A stretch of 64,000 bases of DNA from Acinetobacter proteolyticus (GCF_000367945.1 NZ_KB849179.1:1821355-1885354); one strand, 5' to 3'; counted from the first letter of the stretch, positions 26,948 through 36,459 are shown. Made by a program: numbers and translations. Notes: generated by a model from the letters alone, not told the origin.

Positions 26948-28377
26948 ATAACGATCTAGTCTTCGCCAAAAGCTCCCAGCATCATTCATACAAGCCGATG
27001 ATAAGCACTGGACTCATCATGGCAGCTTTGAGTTTGTCAGTCAGTGGCTGCCAAAATGTTAAACCACCACCTCCTATCGTCAGTGCTGATATTCCGAACA
27101 GTTATGACCATTCGACTCAAGGCCGTTCCATTGCATCCCAAGGCTATCAGCAGTTTCTTGCTGATCCACGTTTAGTGCAAGTGATTGAACTAGCCCTCAG
27201 TCATAACCGTGATTTACGCAGCGCCAGCCTGAATATTCAGCGCGCACAGCAATACTATCAGATTAGGAACAATGATCAGTTCCCGATGATTGCTGGCCGT
27301 GCAGAGCTGCTTCGCCAAGTTTCTCCGCCCCTTGATCCCCACAATCCCAGTTCAAGCTTGCAAGTCGGCCTCGGTTTGACGGCTTATGAACTGGACTTTT
27401 GGGGACGGGTTCGCAATCTGAAAGATGCGGCACTGGATCGCTATCTGGCGACCCAAAGTGCGCGTGATGCCCTGCAAATCAGTTTGGTTAGTCAGGTCAG
27501 CCAAGCTTGGTTGGATTATGCCTTTGCCCATGCACAGTTAAAACTTGCCCAACAAACCCTTGCGACACAATTGAATGCCTATCAGCTCAATCAAAAACGT
27601 TTCGATGCGGGCACTGACAGTGAAATTCCTCTGCGTCAGGCACAGATCTCGGTCGAAACTGCACGTCACGATGCGGCCAACTATCAAACGCAGGTGCTGC
27701 AGGCGCAGAATTTACTTAATCTGTTGGTGGGGCAACAGCTTCCAGTAGATCTCTTGCCACAACAACCCGTTAAAAACATCAGTACCAACGTAGTTTTAAG
27801 CACAGGTTTAAGCAGTGATTTACTGAATCATCGCCCTGATCTCAAACTGGCTGAATATCAATTGCACGAAGCAGGTGCCAATATTGCGGTTGCCAAAGCA
27901 GCCTTATTTCCCAGCATTCGTTTAACGGGTTCAGCAGGTTATGCATCGACTCAACTCAGTGATCTATTTAAATCAGGTCATGCGGTCTGGTCGATTGGCC
28001 CGAGTCTGGATCTGCCGATCTTTGACTGGGGCACCCGTCAGGCCAATCTCAAGATTTCAAAAATCGAGCAGCAAATCGCGCTGTCGAATTATGAAAAATC
28101 CATTCAATCTGCCTTTAGAGAAGTCAATGACAGCCTTGCCACACGTGCTTATATGGATGAACGGATTAGCGCACAACGGCGCTTAGTCGATGCAACCGAT
28201 CGGAACTATAAACTGTCTAATACGCGCTTTCGTGCAGGGATTGATAGCTACTTAAGTGTCTTGGATGCGCAACGTTCTCATTATGCTGCTGAGCAAAGCT
28301 TGTTATTGCTGGAACAGGCACGACTGAATAATCAGATTGAGCTCTACAAAGTATTGGGCGGAGGCTTAACACAATAA
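26944..28377 (+). CDS. Outer-membrane efflux channel (OpmD-like, NodT family)
   Basis: 477 residues with a lipoprotein signal ending VSGC. ELDFWGRVRNLKDAA and LLNHRPDLKLAEYQLH mark the first and second efflux repeats and LPIFDWGTRQ opens the final helical pair. It provides the exit duct for the pump. Its ATG overlaps the pump stop (ATGA), so all four genes of the operon are translationally coupled or nearly so. A weak inverted repeat (GGTTTTAA/TTAAAACC) 20-40 bases after the stop may end the transcript. Confidence 0.95.
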   Translation: MNNDLVFAKSSQHHSYKPMISTGLIMAALSLSVSGCQNVKPPPPIVSADIPNSYDHSTQGRSIASQGYQQFLADPRLVQVIELALSHNRDLRSASLNIQRAQQYYQIRNNDQFPMIAGRAELLRQVSPPLDPHNPSSSLQVGLGLTAYELDFWGRVRNLKDAALDRYLATQSARDALQISLVSQVSQAWLDYAFAHAQLKLAQQTLATQLNAYQLNQKRFDAGTDSEIPLRQAQISVETARHDAANYQTQVLQAQNLLNLLVGQQLPVDLLPQQPVKNISTNVVLSTGLSSDLLNHRPDLKLAEYQLHEAGANIAVAKAALFPSIRLTGSAGYASTQLSDLFKSGHAVWSIGPSLDLPIFDWGTRQANLKISKIEQQIALSNYEKSIQSAFREVNDSLATRAYMDERISAQRRLVDATDRNYKLSNTRFRAGIDSYLSVLDAQRSHYAAEQSLLLLEQARLNNQIELYKVLGGGLTQ

Positions 28378-28599
28378 TCATCACAGGGGTTTTAAGAATG
28401 GCTGCTGCTGTTATTAAAACCTCATTCAAGCAAAGATGAGCTTTACAAAGAACCAGAACCAAAAGAGCAGCATATAAACCAATTAAGCCGATGTTTTATT
28501 TATTATGATTGGATCACTGCCAATTTTTAAGATCAATCGACTATTTATGTAAATGTTAAAAATTAAAATGAACCGTTTAAAAAGTCTAGAACGTGAAGC

Positions 28600-29526
28600 T
28601 TAAGTCTTAGCCAATGTCGCTTGAATAAAGCCACCAATCTCATCTAATGCCTGTTCAGATTTTTGCACAAAGCGATTAAACATCTGAAAGTTATGCCACA
28701 TATTTTCATAGACATGCAGATGAACCTGCACACCCGCTTGTTGGGCACGTTCAGCCAGATTGATCGCATCATCCACTAAAATCTCTTCACTGCCTGCTTG
28801 AATCAATAGCGGTGGAAGAGCGCTCAAATCAGCAAAAATAGGAGAAATACGTGGATCATTGGATCGTAATTGTCCGCGATATCCATTCCCACCCCGTTTT
28901 AAGGCATAGGCGCGAATCATCGGATCTCGTTTGGCATTTTTAAATACCGATGCTGAACTCAAAGTAATATCCACATAAGGTGAGATCATGATCATCCCAG
29001 CAGGTAAAATCTGCCCTGCCTCTCTTAATTCCACCGCAAATGCTAAGGCCAAGGCACATCCACCAGAATCTCCGCCCAAAATAATTTGCTCAGGTTTCCA
29101 GCCATCACTCAGTAAATGTTGATAGACCGACTTCACATCCTCCAATGCTGCTGGATAAGGATGTTCAGGCGCACGTCGATAATCCAGCATATACACGTTG
29201 ACCTTGGCTCGCGCAGCCAATTCGGTAGCCAGTGCCCGATGGGTTCGTGATGAACCGGCAAAAAATGCACCACCATGACAATGCAACAATACCCCTTGCA
29301 CCACACCCGTAGGCATTGCCACTTCGACAGGAACAATACGTTGATCCCGTGCATCTCTTAATTTAATCTGCTGAATGCAAACATCAGCTCTGGCTTTAAA
29401 AATGCGTGATCCAATCTCCATTGCGCCACGCAAGATCGGAAAAGGTAAAGCCAGACCACTGGCCAGCTTAAAACTCAGTCGCAAGCCCAGTTTCACGCCT
29501 GTTTCAATCATCTTTTGCTGCATCAT
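28600..29526 (-). CDS. Alpha/beta-hydrolase esterase (hormone-sensitive-lipase family)
   Basis: 308 residues. Oxyanion-hole motif HGGAFFAG (84-91) and nucleophile elbow GGDSGG with Ser154 identify the HSL/lipase GDXG family. A C-terminal histidine in NMWHNFQMF completes the triad, with the aspartate in EEILVDDAINLAE. These enzymes cleave short to medium carboxylic esters in the cytoplasm. It is the last gene of a unit with the Baeyer-Villiger monooxygenase 33 bases upstream, and the natural reading is that it hydrolyses the ester formed by that enzyme. The N-terminal 40 residues are hydrophobic but lack a cleavage site. Confidence 0.92.
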   Translation of the reverse strand: MMQQKMIETGVKLGLRLSFKLASGLALPFPILRGAMEIGSRIFKARADVCIQQIKLRDARDQRIVPVEVAMPTGVVQGVLLHCHGGAFFAGSSRTHRALATELAARAKVNVYMLDYRRAPEHPYPAALEDVKSVYQHLLSDGWKPEQIILGGDSGGCALALAFAVELREAGQILPAGMIMISPYVDITLSSASVFKNAKRDPMIRAYALKRGGNGYRGQLRSNDPRISPIFADLSALPPLLIQAGSEEILVDDAINLAERAQQAGVQVHLHVYENMWHNFQMFNRFVQKSEQALDEIGGFIQATLAKT

Positions 29527-29559
29527 GTACTCCTGTTGATGGCATCACCGAGTCATCAT

Positions 29560-31047
29560 TCAACTGGCTTTTTTATCCGTTTCAGACTCAGTAAAACCAA
29601 GCTGGTAATCATTAAGATCACATTGTGCCAAGCGAGTACGCATCTCAAAAGTCGTCCACGGCCATAAGGTACTATTACGTCCATTGCGATCAATAAAATA
29701 GCTGCTGCATCCACCGGTATTCCAGACCGTATTTTTTAAGGCCGCTTGGATTTCATCATTGTATTGCTGCAATACCTCAGCACGAATTTCAACGGTTTCA
29801 ATCTCTTGTGCCTGTACTTTTTTCAGCATGTCCAAGATATATGCCAATTGTGCTTCAATGATAATCAATGCCGAAGAGCTGACTGCAATATTGGGACCAA
29901 ACATGACAAAGGCATTCGGGCAACCTTCGACCACTGTACCGAGGTAGCCTCGGGCACTGCCTTGCCATACTTCGTCCATGCTTTTGCCATGTTTATTGCG
30001 GATCTGTTTGGCAATCGGTGGATTACTGACTTCAAAGCCTGTGCCAAAAATAATCGCATCGACTTCGTGCTCCGATCCATCACTGGCAATCAAAGTATTG
30101 CCACGTACTTCTTCTACTCCACAGCGCAACACCTCGACATTCGGCTTTGCCAATGCCGGATACCATTGATTCGATTGTAAGACGCGTTTGCAGCCAATGG
30201 TAAAATCAGGCAGAAGTTTTGCTCGTAGCTCGGGATCTTTCACCCCTAAACGAATATTCAATTTTGCTAAGCGTTCAATCTGGCTGACCAGTTTTGGATG
30301 ATGCATACTGGAATTTAAGGATTCGAATACGCCATAAACGCCATAACGTGTTAAACGCTGTGTGATGGGAAGCACTTTAAACAGTGCCTGAGCAAGTTTC
30401 GGCAGGCTTTGATCCATTTTTGGCAATACCCATTGTGGGGTACGCTGCAGTAAAGTAAGTTTCTCCACTTGAGCTTGAAGCTCAGGTACAAATTGAATTG
30501 CAGACGCGCCTGCACCGACAACGGCAACTTTTTTTCCGTTTAAGTCAAAATCATGATTCCATTCTGCCGAGTGGAACTGGGCCCCTTTAAATGTCTCTAA
30601 ACCTTTAATCCTAGGCAATACAGGTTGATGCATTGGCCCACCTGCCATAATTGCAAAATGGGCGTGGATGAAACCTTGATTGGTTTTCACTACCCAATGC
30701 TTGGCCTGGTCATCCCAAGCACTTTCCAGCATTTCATAGCCAAAGCGTACATACTTTTGCACATCGAATTGCTGTGCAACATTTTGTATGTAGGTCTTAA
30801 TTTCTTGTTGCTGCGCAAACACCCGACTCCATTGTGGATTCGGTGCAAAAGAATAGGAATATAACGCCGATGGCACATCACAAGCACACCCCGGATAGGT
30901 GTTGGCACGCCAGACACCGCCAATTTCATCGGCTTTTTCCAAGACCACAAAATCCGTGAAACCCGCTTGTTGTAGTTTGATGGCGGCTCCAATCCCTGCA
31001 AAGCCAGCCCCAATAATCACCACATGAAATTTTTCGATCTTCGCCAT
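29560..31047 (-). CDS. Flavin-dependent Baeyer-Villiger monooxygenase
   Basis: 495 residues. FAD-binding GAGFAG (13-18) and NADPH-binding GAGASA (~178-183) flank the type I BVMO fingerprint F-x-G-x3-H-x3-W (FKGAQFHSAEW, 153-163). The enzyme inserts oxygen next to a ketone, giving an ester or lactone, with FAD and NADPH. It sits 12 bases after the (broken) SDR gene and 33 before the esterase, an alcohol-ketone-ester-acid series resembling the mycobacterial mymA/lipR/sadH set. A divergent TetR regulator upstream of the unit probably controls it. The natural substrate is unknown. Confidence 0.93.
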   Translation of the reverse strand: MAKIEKFHVVIIGAGFAGIGAAIKLQQAGFTDFVVLEKADEIGGVWRANTYPGCACDVPSALYSYSFAPNPQWSRVFAQQQEIKTYIQNVAQQFDVQKYVRFGYEMLESAWDDQAKHWVVKTNQGFIHAHFAIMAGGPMHQPVLPRIKGLETFKGAQFHSAEWNHDFDLNGKKVAVVGAGASAIQFVPELQAQVEKLTLLQRTPQWVLPKMDQSLPKLAQALFKVLPITQRLTRYGVYGVFESLNSSMHHPKLVSQIERLAKLNIRLGVKDPELRAKLLPDFTIGCKRVLQSNQWYPALAKPNVEVLRCGVEEVRGNTLIASDGSEHEVDAIIFGTGFEVSNPPIAKQIRNKHGKSMDEVWQGSARGYLGTVVEGCPNAFVMFGPNIAVSSSALIIIEAQLAYILDMLKKVQAQEIETVEIRAEVLQQYNDEIQAALKNTVWNTGGCSSYFIDRNGRNSTLWPWTTFEMRTRLAQCDLNDYQLGFTESETDKKAS

Positions 31048-31059
31048 GAGTTGTAATCC

Positions 31060-31906
31060 TTATTTTGTCTGTGCCAATTGGCTTAAACGTTGGCTATATG
31101 CTTTACGATCATTCTGATCCAAGCCTTTTAAAATACGGTCATCTCCGATCAATTTTCGGAAGCCGGTATTCAGCCAATGCGGGACCAATCCATAGGCTTT
31201 CGGGGTATGGGTTAAATAATTCGGCACCGCAATTTCAGCCAGATTATGCGCGACGGCTTGAATAATCGCATTCGCCACATCTTGTGGTTCTACCGTCGGA
31301 ATCGGTAAACTGTCCCCCGTTCCAGATGACAATTCAGTCAAAACTTTGGACGGTAATACTGCCGATAAGCCAATCGGCGTGTCTCTAAGCTCTTGCTGCA
31401 TCGATGCGGTTAAACCCACCACAGCAAATTTGGTCGCACAATAAATACTGGCACCGGGAATCGGATATTTACCTGCCAGAGAAGCGACATTGACGATATG
31501 CCCCTGTTTGTCGCGCCAGCATTTTGGGCAATACCGCTTTCATGCCATGAATCACCCCACGCAAATTGATATCAATTTGCGCATCGGTGATGGCTTGGCT
31601 TTCCTCGACCATCGCCCCCATTGGCATAATGCCAGCGTTATTGACCAAGATATCGATGGGACCCCATTGCTTTTCAATCTGCACAATGAGGTCATGAAAT
31701 GAGTTCTGTGAGCGCACATCCAAATAACCGCCAAAGCCTTGCACTTTAGTTGCGGCTTGCTGAGCCAGCTCCAGATCAATATCGCCAATTGCCACTTTGG
31801 CGCCGAGTTTTCTAAAGGCAACGGCGGTGGCTAAACCAATCCCTCGCCCTCCGCCTGTGATCAACACCACTTTGTTTAAAAAACTGTATTTTTTTCCCAT
31901 GTTCAA
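31060..31906 (-). pseudogene. Short-chain dehydrogenase broken by a 2-base deletion
   Basis: The first frame gives GGGRGIGLATAV and NNAGIMPMG, then runs off after LARQTG; the second frame, starting before 31422, gives VGLTASMQQEL to a proper C-terminus. Reading across at 31511-31516, the expected GCGCGCGAC is GCGCGAC: loss of one CG unit. Restoring it gives LARDKQGHIVNVASLAGKYP and the catalytic YCATK. The intact protein would have been about 280 residues. It is the first gene of the BVMO/esterase unit and would oxidise an alcohol to the ketone. A true mutation or an assembly error are both possible. Confidence 0.85.
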
Positions 31907-31948
31907 TTCCTTTTACTAGTCAAAAAATCACCAATCCGGAACATAATG

Positions 31949-31963
31949 TCATTCACGGAATGA
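31949..31963. promoter_or_regulatory. Palindrome in the TetR/SDR divergent region
   Basis: TCATTC-ACG-GAATGA, a perfect 6-bp inverted repeat about 45 bases before the SDR start. Candidate binding site for the divergent TetR regulator. Confidence 0.4.
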
Positions 31964-31987
31964 AGTGTCAATTTTAGTTAATTTTGT

Positions 31988-32007
31988 TTTATCGTATTTC
32001 CGATAAA
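31988..32007. promoter_or_regulatory. Candidate TetR operator
   Basis: TTTATCG-TATTTC-CGATAAA, a perfect 7-bp inverted repeat ending 20 bases before the TetR start. The spacing fits autorepression. A looser copy of the half-site (CTGATAAAA) follows. Confidence 0.5.
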
Positions 32008-32027
32008 GTTCTGATAAAATTTTTGGT

Positions 32028-32654
32028 ATGAATGATCAAACAACTCTCTCGCGTGCTGAACGCCAACGTATTCAATTACAAGCAGAAATTATTGAAGCTG
32101 CTTTTTTGGAATTTTCTGAACGCGGTTATCATCAAACTGCGATCTCTGACATTGCCAAAAGACTGGGTATTGGTCATGGTACTTTCTATCGTCATTTTGA
32201 GAATAAAAGAGACATTCTGGATAAAGTCATTGTCGATACCATGTTCAAAATCACCGCCTTATTGGCCGATGAAAATGCACCAGATGCGGTATCCACACTT
32301 GAGGCTTATCGCATCCAATGCGAACGGATTTCCAGTAAATTTCAGGAATTTGCCAAGGACAATCCACGTGCAGTACGTTTGATTTTGCTTGAAGCGACCT
32401 CGATTGATAAAGAAATGACCGCACAAGTGCATAACTTGCTGCACCTCGGGGGGCTACTCACCGCAGATTATTTAAAAAATGGTGTGAAATGCGGTTATTT
32501 AAAAGCGGATCTGGATACTGAAATGACCGGACATGCCATTGTCGGCATGATTATCGCAGGTGCATTTAAGTTCCTATCTGCACCTGAAGATGCTGATCTG
32601 TTAAAAAAATATAGCGATGCTGCAATTCAAATGATGATGGCAGGCATCGCTTAA
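32028..32654 (+). CDS. TetR/AcrR-family transcriptional regulator
   Basis: 208 residues. The N-terminal TetR DNA-binding domain is clear: IIEAAFLEFSERGYHQTAISDIAKRLGIGHGTFYRHFENKRDILDKV is broken here into its helix-turn-helix core ISDIAKRLGIGHGTFYRHF. The C-terminal ligand pocket is helical and unassigned. It is divergent from the SDR/BVMO/esterase unit with two palindromes between them, and probably represses that unit and itself. Its 3' end faces the PF10118 gene, 21 bases away. Confidence 0.92.
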   Translation: MNDQTTLSRAERQRIQLQAEIIEAAFLEFSERGYHQTAISDIAKRLGIGHGTFYRHFENKRDILDKVIVDTMFKITALLADENAPDAVSTLEAYRIQCERISSKFQEFAKDNPRAVRLILLEATSIDKEMTAQVHNLLHLGGLLTADYLKNGVKCGYLKADLDTEMTGHAIVGMIIAGAFKFLSAPEDADLLKKYSDAAIQMMMAGIA

Positions 32655-32675
32655 AACTCAACTTGGGCTTGTGAT

Positions 32676-33551
32676 TTATGCCAGCTTAAACGTTGGCATT
32701 TGATTTAAATAGGCCAGTGCCTGTTCTGTTGACCCTTCATGTAATGGGCTGTGTTTGGGATTAAAATAGCGTAAGCAAGCAGTCAAGACATAACTCACCC
32801 GAGGCACGCGATCTTGTCGGGCAGCACGCAAATAATCTTTAAAGCGAAAACGCTGTGGTAATTGTGAATCTTTTGCGACCAAGATTTCCACAGCCACATA
32901 AGCCAATACAATAAATAAAGGAAAGGTAACAGCAGCCGTTGCGGTTCGTAGTAATATGTTATTGCTTAAATGTCGAAACATGGCATCGGCGACTTCACGA
33001 TGCTCCACCTCTTCAGCACCATGCCATTGCAACAAGCGTAGCATTTCCTCATCGACAGGCGCTTGCTGTAAACCGTCTGCATTGAGTACCCAATGCCCTA
33101 ATACCCCGGTGAGGTGTTCCGCAGCGGCCACCATGGCAAGACGGGTATGTAACCATGTCGATTTCAAAGCAGAGTGACGCAGCTCATAACCAAATGGCTT
33201 CTGCCCCAGCATGTCATGAAATATCCAGTTCATCAGCTGACTATATTGACTCAGATCAATCCCCAAGGCCTCAATATGTCGCGTGCCCAAGGTATGTCCA
33301 TGACTGTGCGCCCCTTCCTGTTTAATAAAAGCCATGACCGCTGCTTTTAATTGTTCATCTTGAATCAATGGCAATGCATCTCGAAAGGTCTGACAGAACC
33401 AGCGTTCAGGTGCAGGGGTAATCGGGTTGATGACATTGAGGATCTGCGATGCCAAAGGATCATCATAAATCCAATGGCTCGGTGTTTCTGTAAAATCAAA
33501 TACGGGCCGTCGAGGAATAATGCGATGACTCTGCTTGATTAAACCCTTCAT
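32676..33551 (-). CDS. PF10118 metal-dependent hydrolase-like protein
   Basis: 291 residues. Helical protein with the E/H pattern of PF10118: FIKQEGAHSHGHT, then a middle helix EHLTG and WHGAEEVEHREVADAM, a ferritin-like di-metal site. The last third contains a long hydrophobic stretch (TATAAVTFPLFIVLAYVAVEI). The activity of the family is not established; it is often found beside fatty-acid or steroid catabolic genes. ATG 33551 has AAGGAG 8 bases upstream; a frame from 33584 adds 11 residues that overlap nothing useful. It ends the unit of OYE, ADC-like and SDR genes. A paralogue is at 43161-44027. Confidence 0.85.
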   Translation of the reverse strand: MKGLIKQSHRIIPRRPVFDFTETPSHWIYDDPLASQILNVINPITPAPERWFCQTFRDALPLIQDEQLKAAVMAFIKQEGAHSHGHTLGTRHIEALGIDLSQYSQLMNWIFHDMLGQKPFGYELRHSALKSTWLHTRLAMVAAAEHLTGVLGHWVLNADGLQQAPVDEEMLRLLQWHGAEEVEHREVADAMFRHLSNNILLRTATAAVTFPLFIVLAYVAVEILVAKDSQLPQRFRFKDYLRAARQDRVPRVSYVLTACLRYFNPKHSPLHEGSTEQALAYLNQMPTFKLA

Positions 33552-33583
33552 AAGAACTCCTTGTATCAACAAAACCTTAAGCA

Positions 33584-34813
33584 TTAATCCTGCGTCAAAA
33601 TGTTAAAACCCATCCGTGGTCCAAATGCCACAAGTGTTCTCATCAGCCCTTTGATTGCTTTTGGCTTCTGTCCACTACTGATACGGCGGAATTGAGCTGC
33701 GTGCCAAGCCAATTGCAAATAAGCATCGATAGGCTTATAGCCAACTGCAGGAATTTTTGCAGATGCTGTAACTGATTTTCCTGCCAAGAGCTGTTTGGCT
33801 AGATCAGGCTGTAAAGCAAAAGGACGGGCTAAACCAACGACATCCACCGTGCCATTGCTCACCAATCGATTCATCACCTCGACATCGCGTAGCCCACCGG
33901 TCAACATCAGTGGCAATTGACTTTGTTGGCGCAATGCGCTGGCATAATCCAGAAAATAAGCATCGCGCTGAACCTGACGATCAGGAGCATAGCCCAATTG
34001 CGCGGGAGATTCATAATTGCCCCCAGACACTTCCAATAAATCTATGCCCTCCGCTGCTAATGCCAAAGCAATGTGCAGTGACTCCTCCTGACTCAGCCCC
34101 CCTTTCTGAAAATCGGCAGAATTCAGTTTGACACTGAGGATTTTATTTTTGCCAATGGCCTGACGCACAGCTCGAACCGTTTCAATCAAGATTCGACGAC
34201 GATTTTCTGGGTTTCCCCCCCATTGATCGGTACGGATATTGGCCAAAGGCGATAAAAATTGGGATAACAAATAGCCATGTGCTGCATGGACTTGTACCCC
34301 GTCAAAGCCTGCCTGCACCGCCAATGCCGCTGTGCTGGCAAACCGCTGGATTTGTTCTAAGATTTCTGTTTCAGACATGGCTCGTGGGACACGAATCAGA
34401 TTCATTGCGGGTAAATCTAAGCCTACTGCTGCGGGTGCAATTGGCTTTTTAAATAAAGGTAATACCGCAACCCGACCCGGATGATTAATTTGCATAATAA
34501 TCTTACTGCCATTGGCCTGCGCTGCTTGGGCCCAAAGTTTATGCGCTTGCAAGAATTGTTCATCTTCCAGCACTACATTGCGTGGCTCAACAAAGGCACG
34601 ATGGTCAACCATGACATTGCCAGTGATTAACAAACCTGTACCCCCTCTGGCCCATGCTGCATAGAGTTGCTGTAAATCTGTGGTGGGCGAGCCATGTCGA
34701 TCAGCCAATTGTTCACTCATGGCAGATTTTGCAATTCGGTTCGGGATCGTGATGCCACATGCCAAAGCTAATGGTTGTTGTAAGGGTGAATGGCTCACAT
34801 TTGATTGTCTCAT
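33584..34813 (-). CDS. NADH:flavin oxidoreductase (Old Yellow Enzyme family)
   Basis: 409 residues, FMN-binding TIM barrel. PNRIAKSAMSEQLAD is the first strand and loop, GLLITGNVMVD the second, INHPGRVAV the third. VHAAHGYLLSQFLSPLANIRTDQWGG carries the H-x-A-H-G substrate loop (shown in two pieces: VHAAHGYLLSQFLSP and RTDQWGG), and LTGGLRDVEVM and DVVGLARPFAL end the barrel. Members reduce activated C=C bonds or act as dienoyl-CoA reductases; no 4Fe-4S extension is present. It lies between the PF10118 and ADC-like genes in a four-gene unit. Confidence 0.93.
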   Translation of the reverse strand: MRQSNVSHSPLQQPLALACGITIPNRIAKSAMSEQLADRHGSPTTDLQQLYAAWARGGTGLLITGNVMVDHRAFVEPRNVVLEDEQFLQAHKLWAQAAQANGSKIIMQINHPGRVAVLPLFKKPIAPAAVGLDLPAMNLIRVPRAMSETEILEQIQRFASTAALAVQAGFDGVQVHAAHGYLLSQFLSPLANIRTDQWGGNPENRRRILIETVRAVRQAIGKNKILSVKLNSADFQKGGLSQEESLHIALALAAEGIDLLEVSGGNYESPAQLGYAPDRQVQRDAYFLDYASALRQQSQLPLMLTGGLRDVEVMNRLVSNGTVDVVGLARPFALQPDLAKQLLAGKSVTASAKIPAVGYKPIDAYLQLAWHAAQFRRISSGQKPKAIKGLMRTLVAFGPRMGFNILTQD

Positions 34814-34909
34814 TTTTACTGTTCCTCAAACTCTGATCGATATAGATCGATGTCATCTGTTTTATTCATTTTTCTAAGTAAATCTTTAATTCAATCTAGG
34901 ATTTATCTG

Positions 34910-35656
34910 CTATAAAACCCGTGGATTAAATTGGCGTAGTAAAAATAATGGGGTGCGTAATCGAGGAATCTGAATTGGCGGAATCAAGCCACCCGATAAA
35001 TCCACCCGATGTAAGCGCGCATCCACCACTTTACCCAAGCCCATTTCATGCAAAGGATCATTTACCGTTCCCCTAAAGCGTAATTCCATCTCCACACGAC
35101 GCACTTCAACAACATACTCTTTCGGCGTGAATCGCACTTCTCGAGGTAAACCCAACCCCAATCCACCTGTGATATTGCGATGCGGCAAACCTAAAATGGG
35201 CGGTGCATCCTGTAACACCTCTCCCAATTTAGCGTCCATTTCAATCAGCAGCGTACCGCGGCGCGATGCTTGGCTGATGATGCGTGAACCATCATTGTCC
35301 CAACAGATTTCCCCGATTTTTTTGGGATAACCCAGCAACTCACGGCCGATAATCATGGCGCGATCATCATCCAGAATCATCCACGGACAAAAGATGCCTG
35401 TTTTATTGCCGACCTGAATATGTACAAATAGTCCCGCTTCGTGATAAGCGCCGGTATACACATTTTCAGGGAAATAGGCACAAAACAAATCGGCTATGGC
35501 TGGTTTCGTCAGCTTCATTCCAGTAGGCAGCCAACGGGCCATTCGCTTCTCATCGACTTCAACCACCGCAGTTAAATATTGGGCATTGTGATAGAGCTTA
35601 TTGCCCAAATTGGCGAGACCTATGGGCGTGCGTAGGTCATTCATCAACTGTCTCAT
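34910..35656 (-). CDS. Acetoacetate decarboxylase-like protein
   Basis: 248 residues. The block ELLGYPKKIGEI contains the lysine pair at which acetoacetate decarboxylases form their Schiff base. LGLPREVRFTPKEYVV and a C-terminal proline-rich end are typical of PF06314. Its ATG overlaps the SDR stop as ATGA, with GAGG upstream. ADC-fold proteins also act as beta-keto acid decarboxylases or aldolases on larger substrates, so the reaction is not fixed; the neighbours (SDR, OYE, PF10118) point to a ketone or cyclic-compound pathway. Confidence 0.85.
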   Translation of the reverse strand: MRQLMNDLRTPIGLANLGNKLYHNAQYLTAVVEVDEKRMARWLPTGMKLTKPAIADLFCAYFPENVYTGAYHEAGLFVHIQVGNKTGIFCPWMILDDDRAMIIGRELLGYPKKIGEICWDNDGSRIISQASRRGTLLIEMDAKLGEVLQDAPPILGLPHRNITGGLGLGLPREVRFTPKEYVVEVRRVEMELRFRGTVNDPLHEMGLGKVVDARLHRVDLSGGLIPPIQIPRLRTPLFLLRQFNPRVL

Positions 35657-36459
35657 GCTTTTAACCTCGAAAAGACCTGCTTTAATATCGGTAATAAAAT
35701 GATGCGCGGGGTGTAGCGTCCCCCCAGCGTTTGTACCTGAGCGATTAAACCTGGAATCACAATACGGCGATTGCAGGCCATGCCTTGAATGGTTTCTTTG
35801 GCGACCCGTTCTGCCGATACCCAGACCAAACGCCCCCCAATTCCATCTATCTTGCTGATTCCTGCCACTGCATTAAAACCAGTGATGGTGGGACCCGGTG
35901 CCAATAAGGTGCAACTCACCCCAGTACCACTCAGCTCACTGTGCAGTGATTCAGCAAAAGAATTGGCAAAGGCTTTGCTTGCCGCATAAGTGGCATTGGC
36001 GGGCGTCGGTTGATGACCCGAAGTAGAACCCACTATCAGGATGGCACCCCGTCGTTTCTGAATCATGTTGGGCAATACCGCCAATGTCAGATCCTGCACC
36101 GCCACCACATTTAGCTCGGTCTGTTCACGTTCACGATCTGCATCTAAGTCCTGCAATCGGCCAAAGGTGGCAAAGCCTGCGTTATTACATAAAATCGCGA
36201 CATCCAGTTGCTCGAGTTCTTGACGGAATTGAGTTCTTGCCTCACGATCCGCGAGATCACACGGACGTAGCAGTACCTCTACTTGATATTTTTGACCTAA
36301 ATGCAGCGCCAAAGCCTCAAGTTTATCGACTCGTCGTGCCACCAAAATCAAAGAATAGCCAAGTGCAGCAAATTGTTTTGCCAGTGCTTCACCAATACCA
36401 GACGATGCGCCAGTAATCACAACGGGGGAATTCTTTAAAGGGGGCGCTAAGCTCATCAT
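35653..36459 (-). CDS. Short-chain dehydrogenase/reductase
   Basis: About 268 residues. GASSGIGEALAKQ (NAD(P) glycine motif), NNAGFATFG, GSTSGHQPTPANATYAASKAF with the catalytic S..Y-x3-K, and SCTLLAPGPT. All catalytic residues are present. It is the first gene of the four-gene minus-strand unit (SDR, ADC-like, OYE, PF10118), divergent from an AraC-type regulator 100 bases away. Two adjacent ATG codons (36459, 36456) follow GAGG; either may be used. Confidence 0.92.
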   Translation of the reverse strand: MMSLAPPLKNSPVVITGASSGIGEALAKQFAALGYSLILVARRVDKLEALALHLGQKYQVEVLLRPCDLADREARTQFRQELEQLDVAILCNNAGFATFGRLQDLDADREREQTELNVVAVQDLTLAVLPNMIQKRRGAILIVGSTSGHQPTPANATYAASKAFANSFAESLHSELSGTGVSCTLLAPGPTITGFNAVAGISKIDGIGGRLVWVSAERVAKETIQGMACNRRIVIPGLIAQVQTLGGRYTPRIILLPILKQVFSRLKA

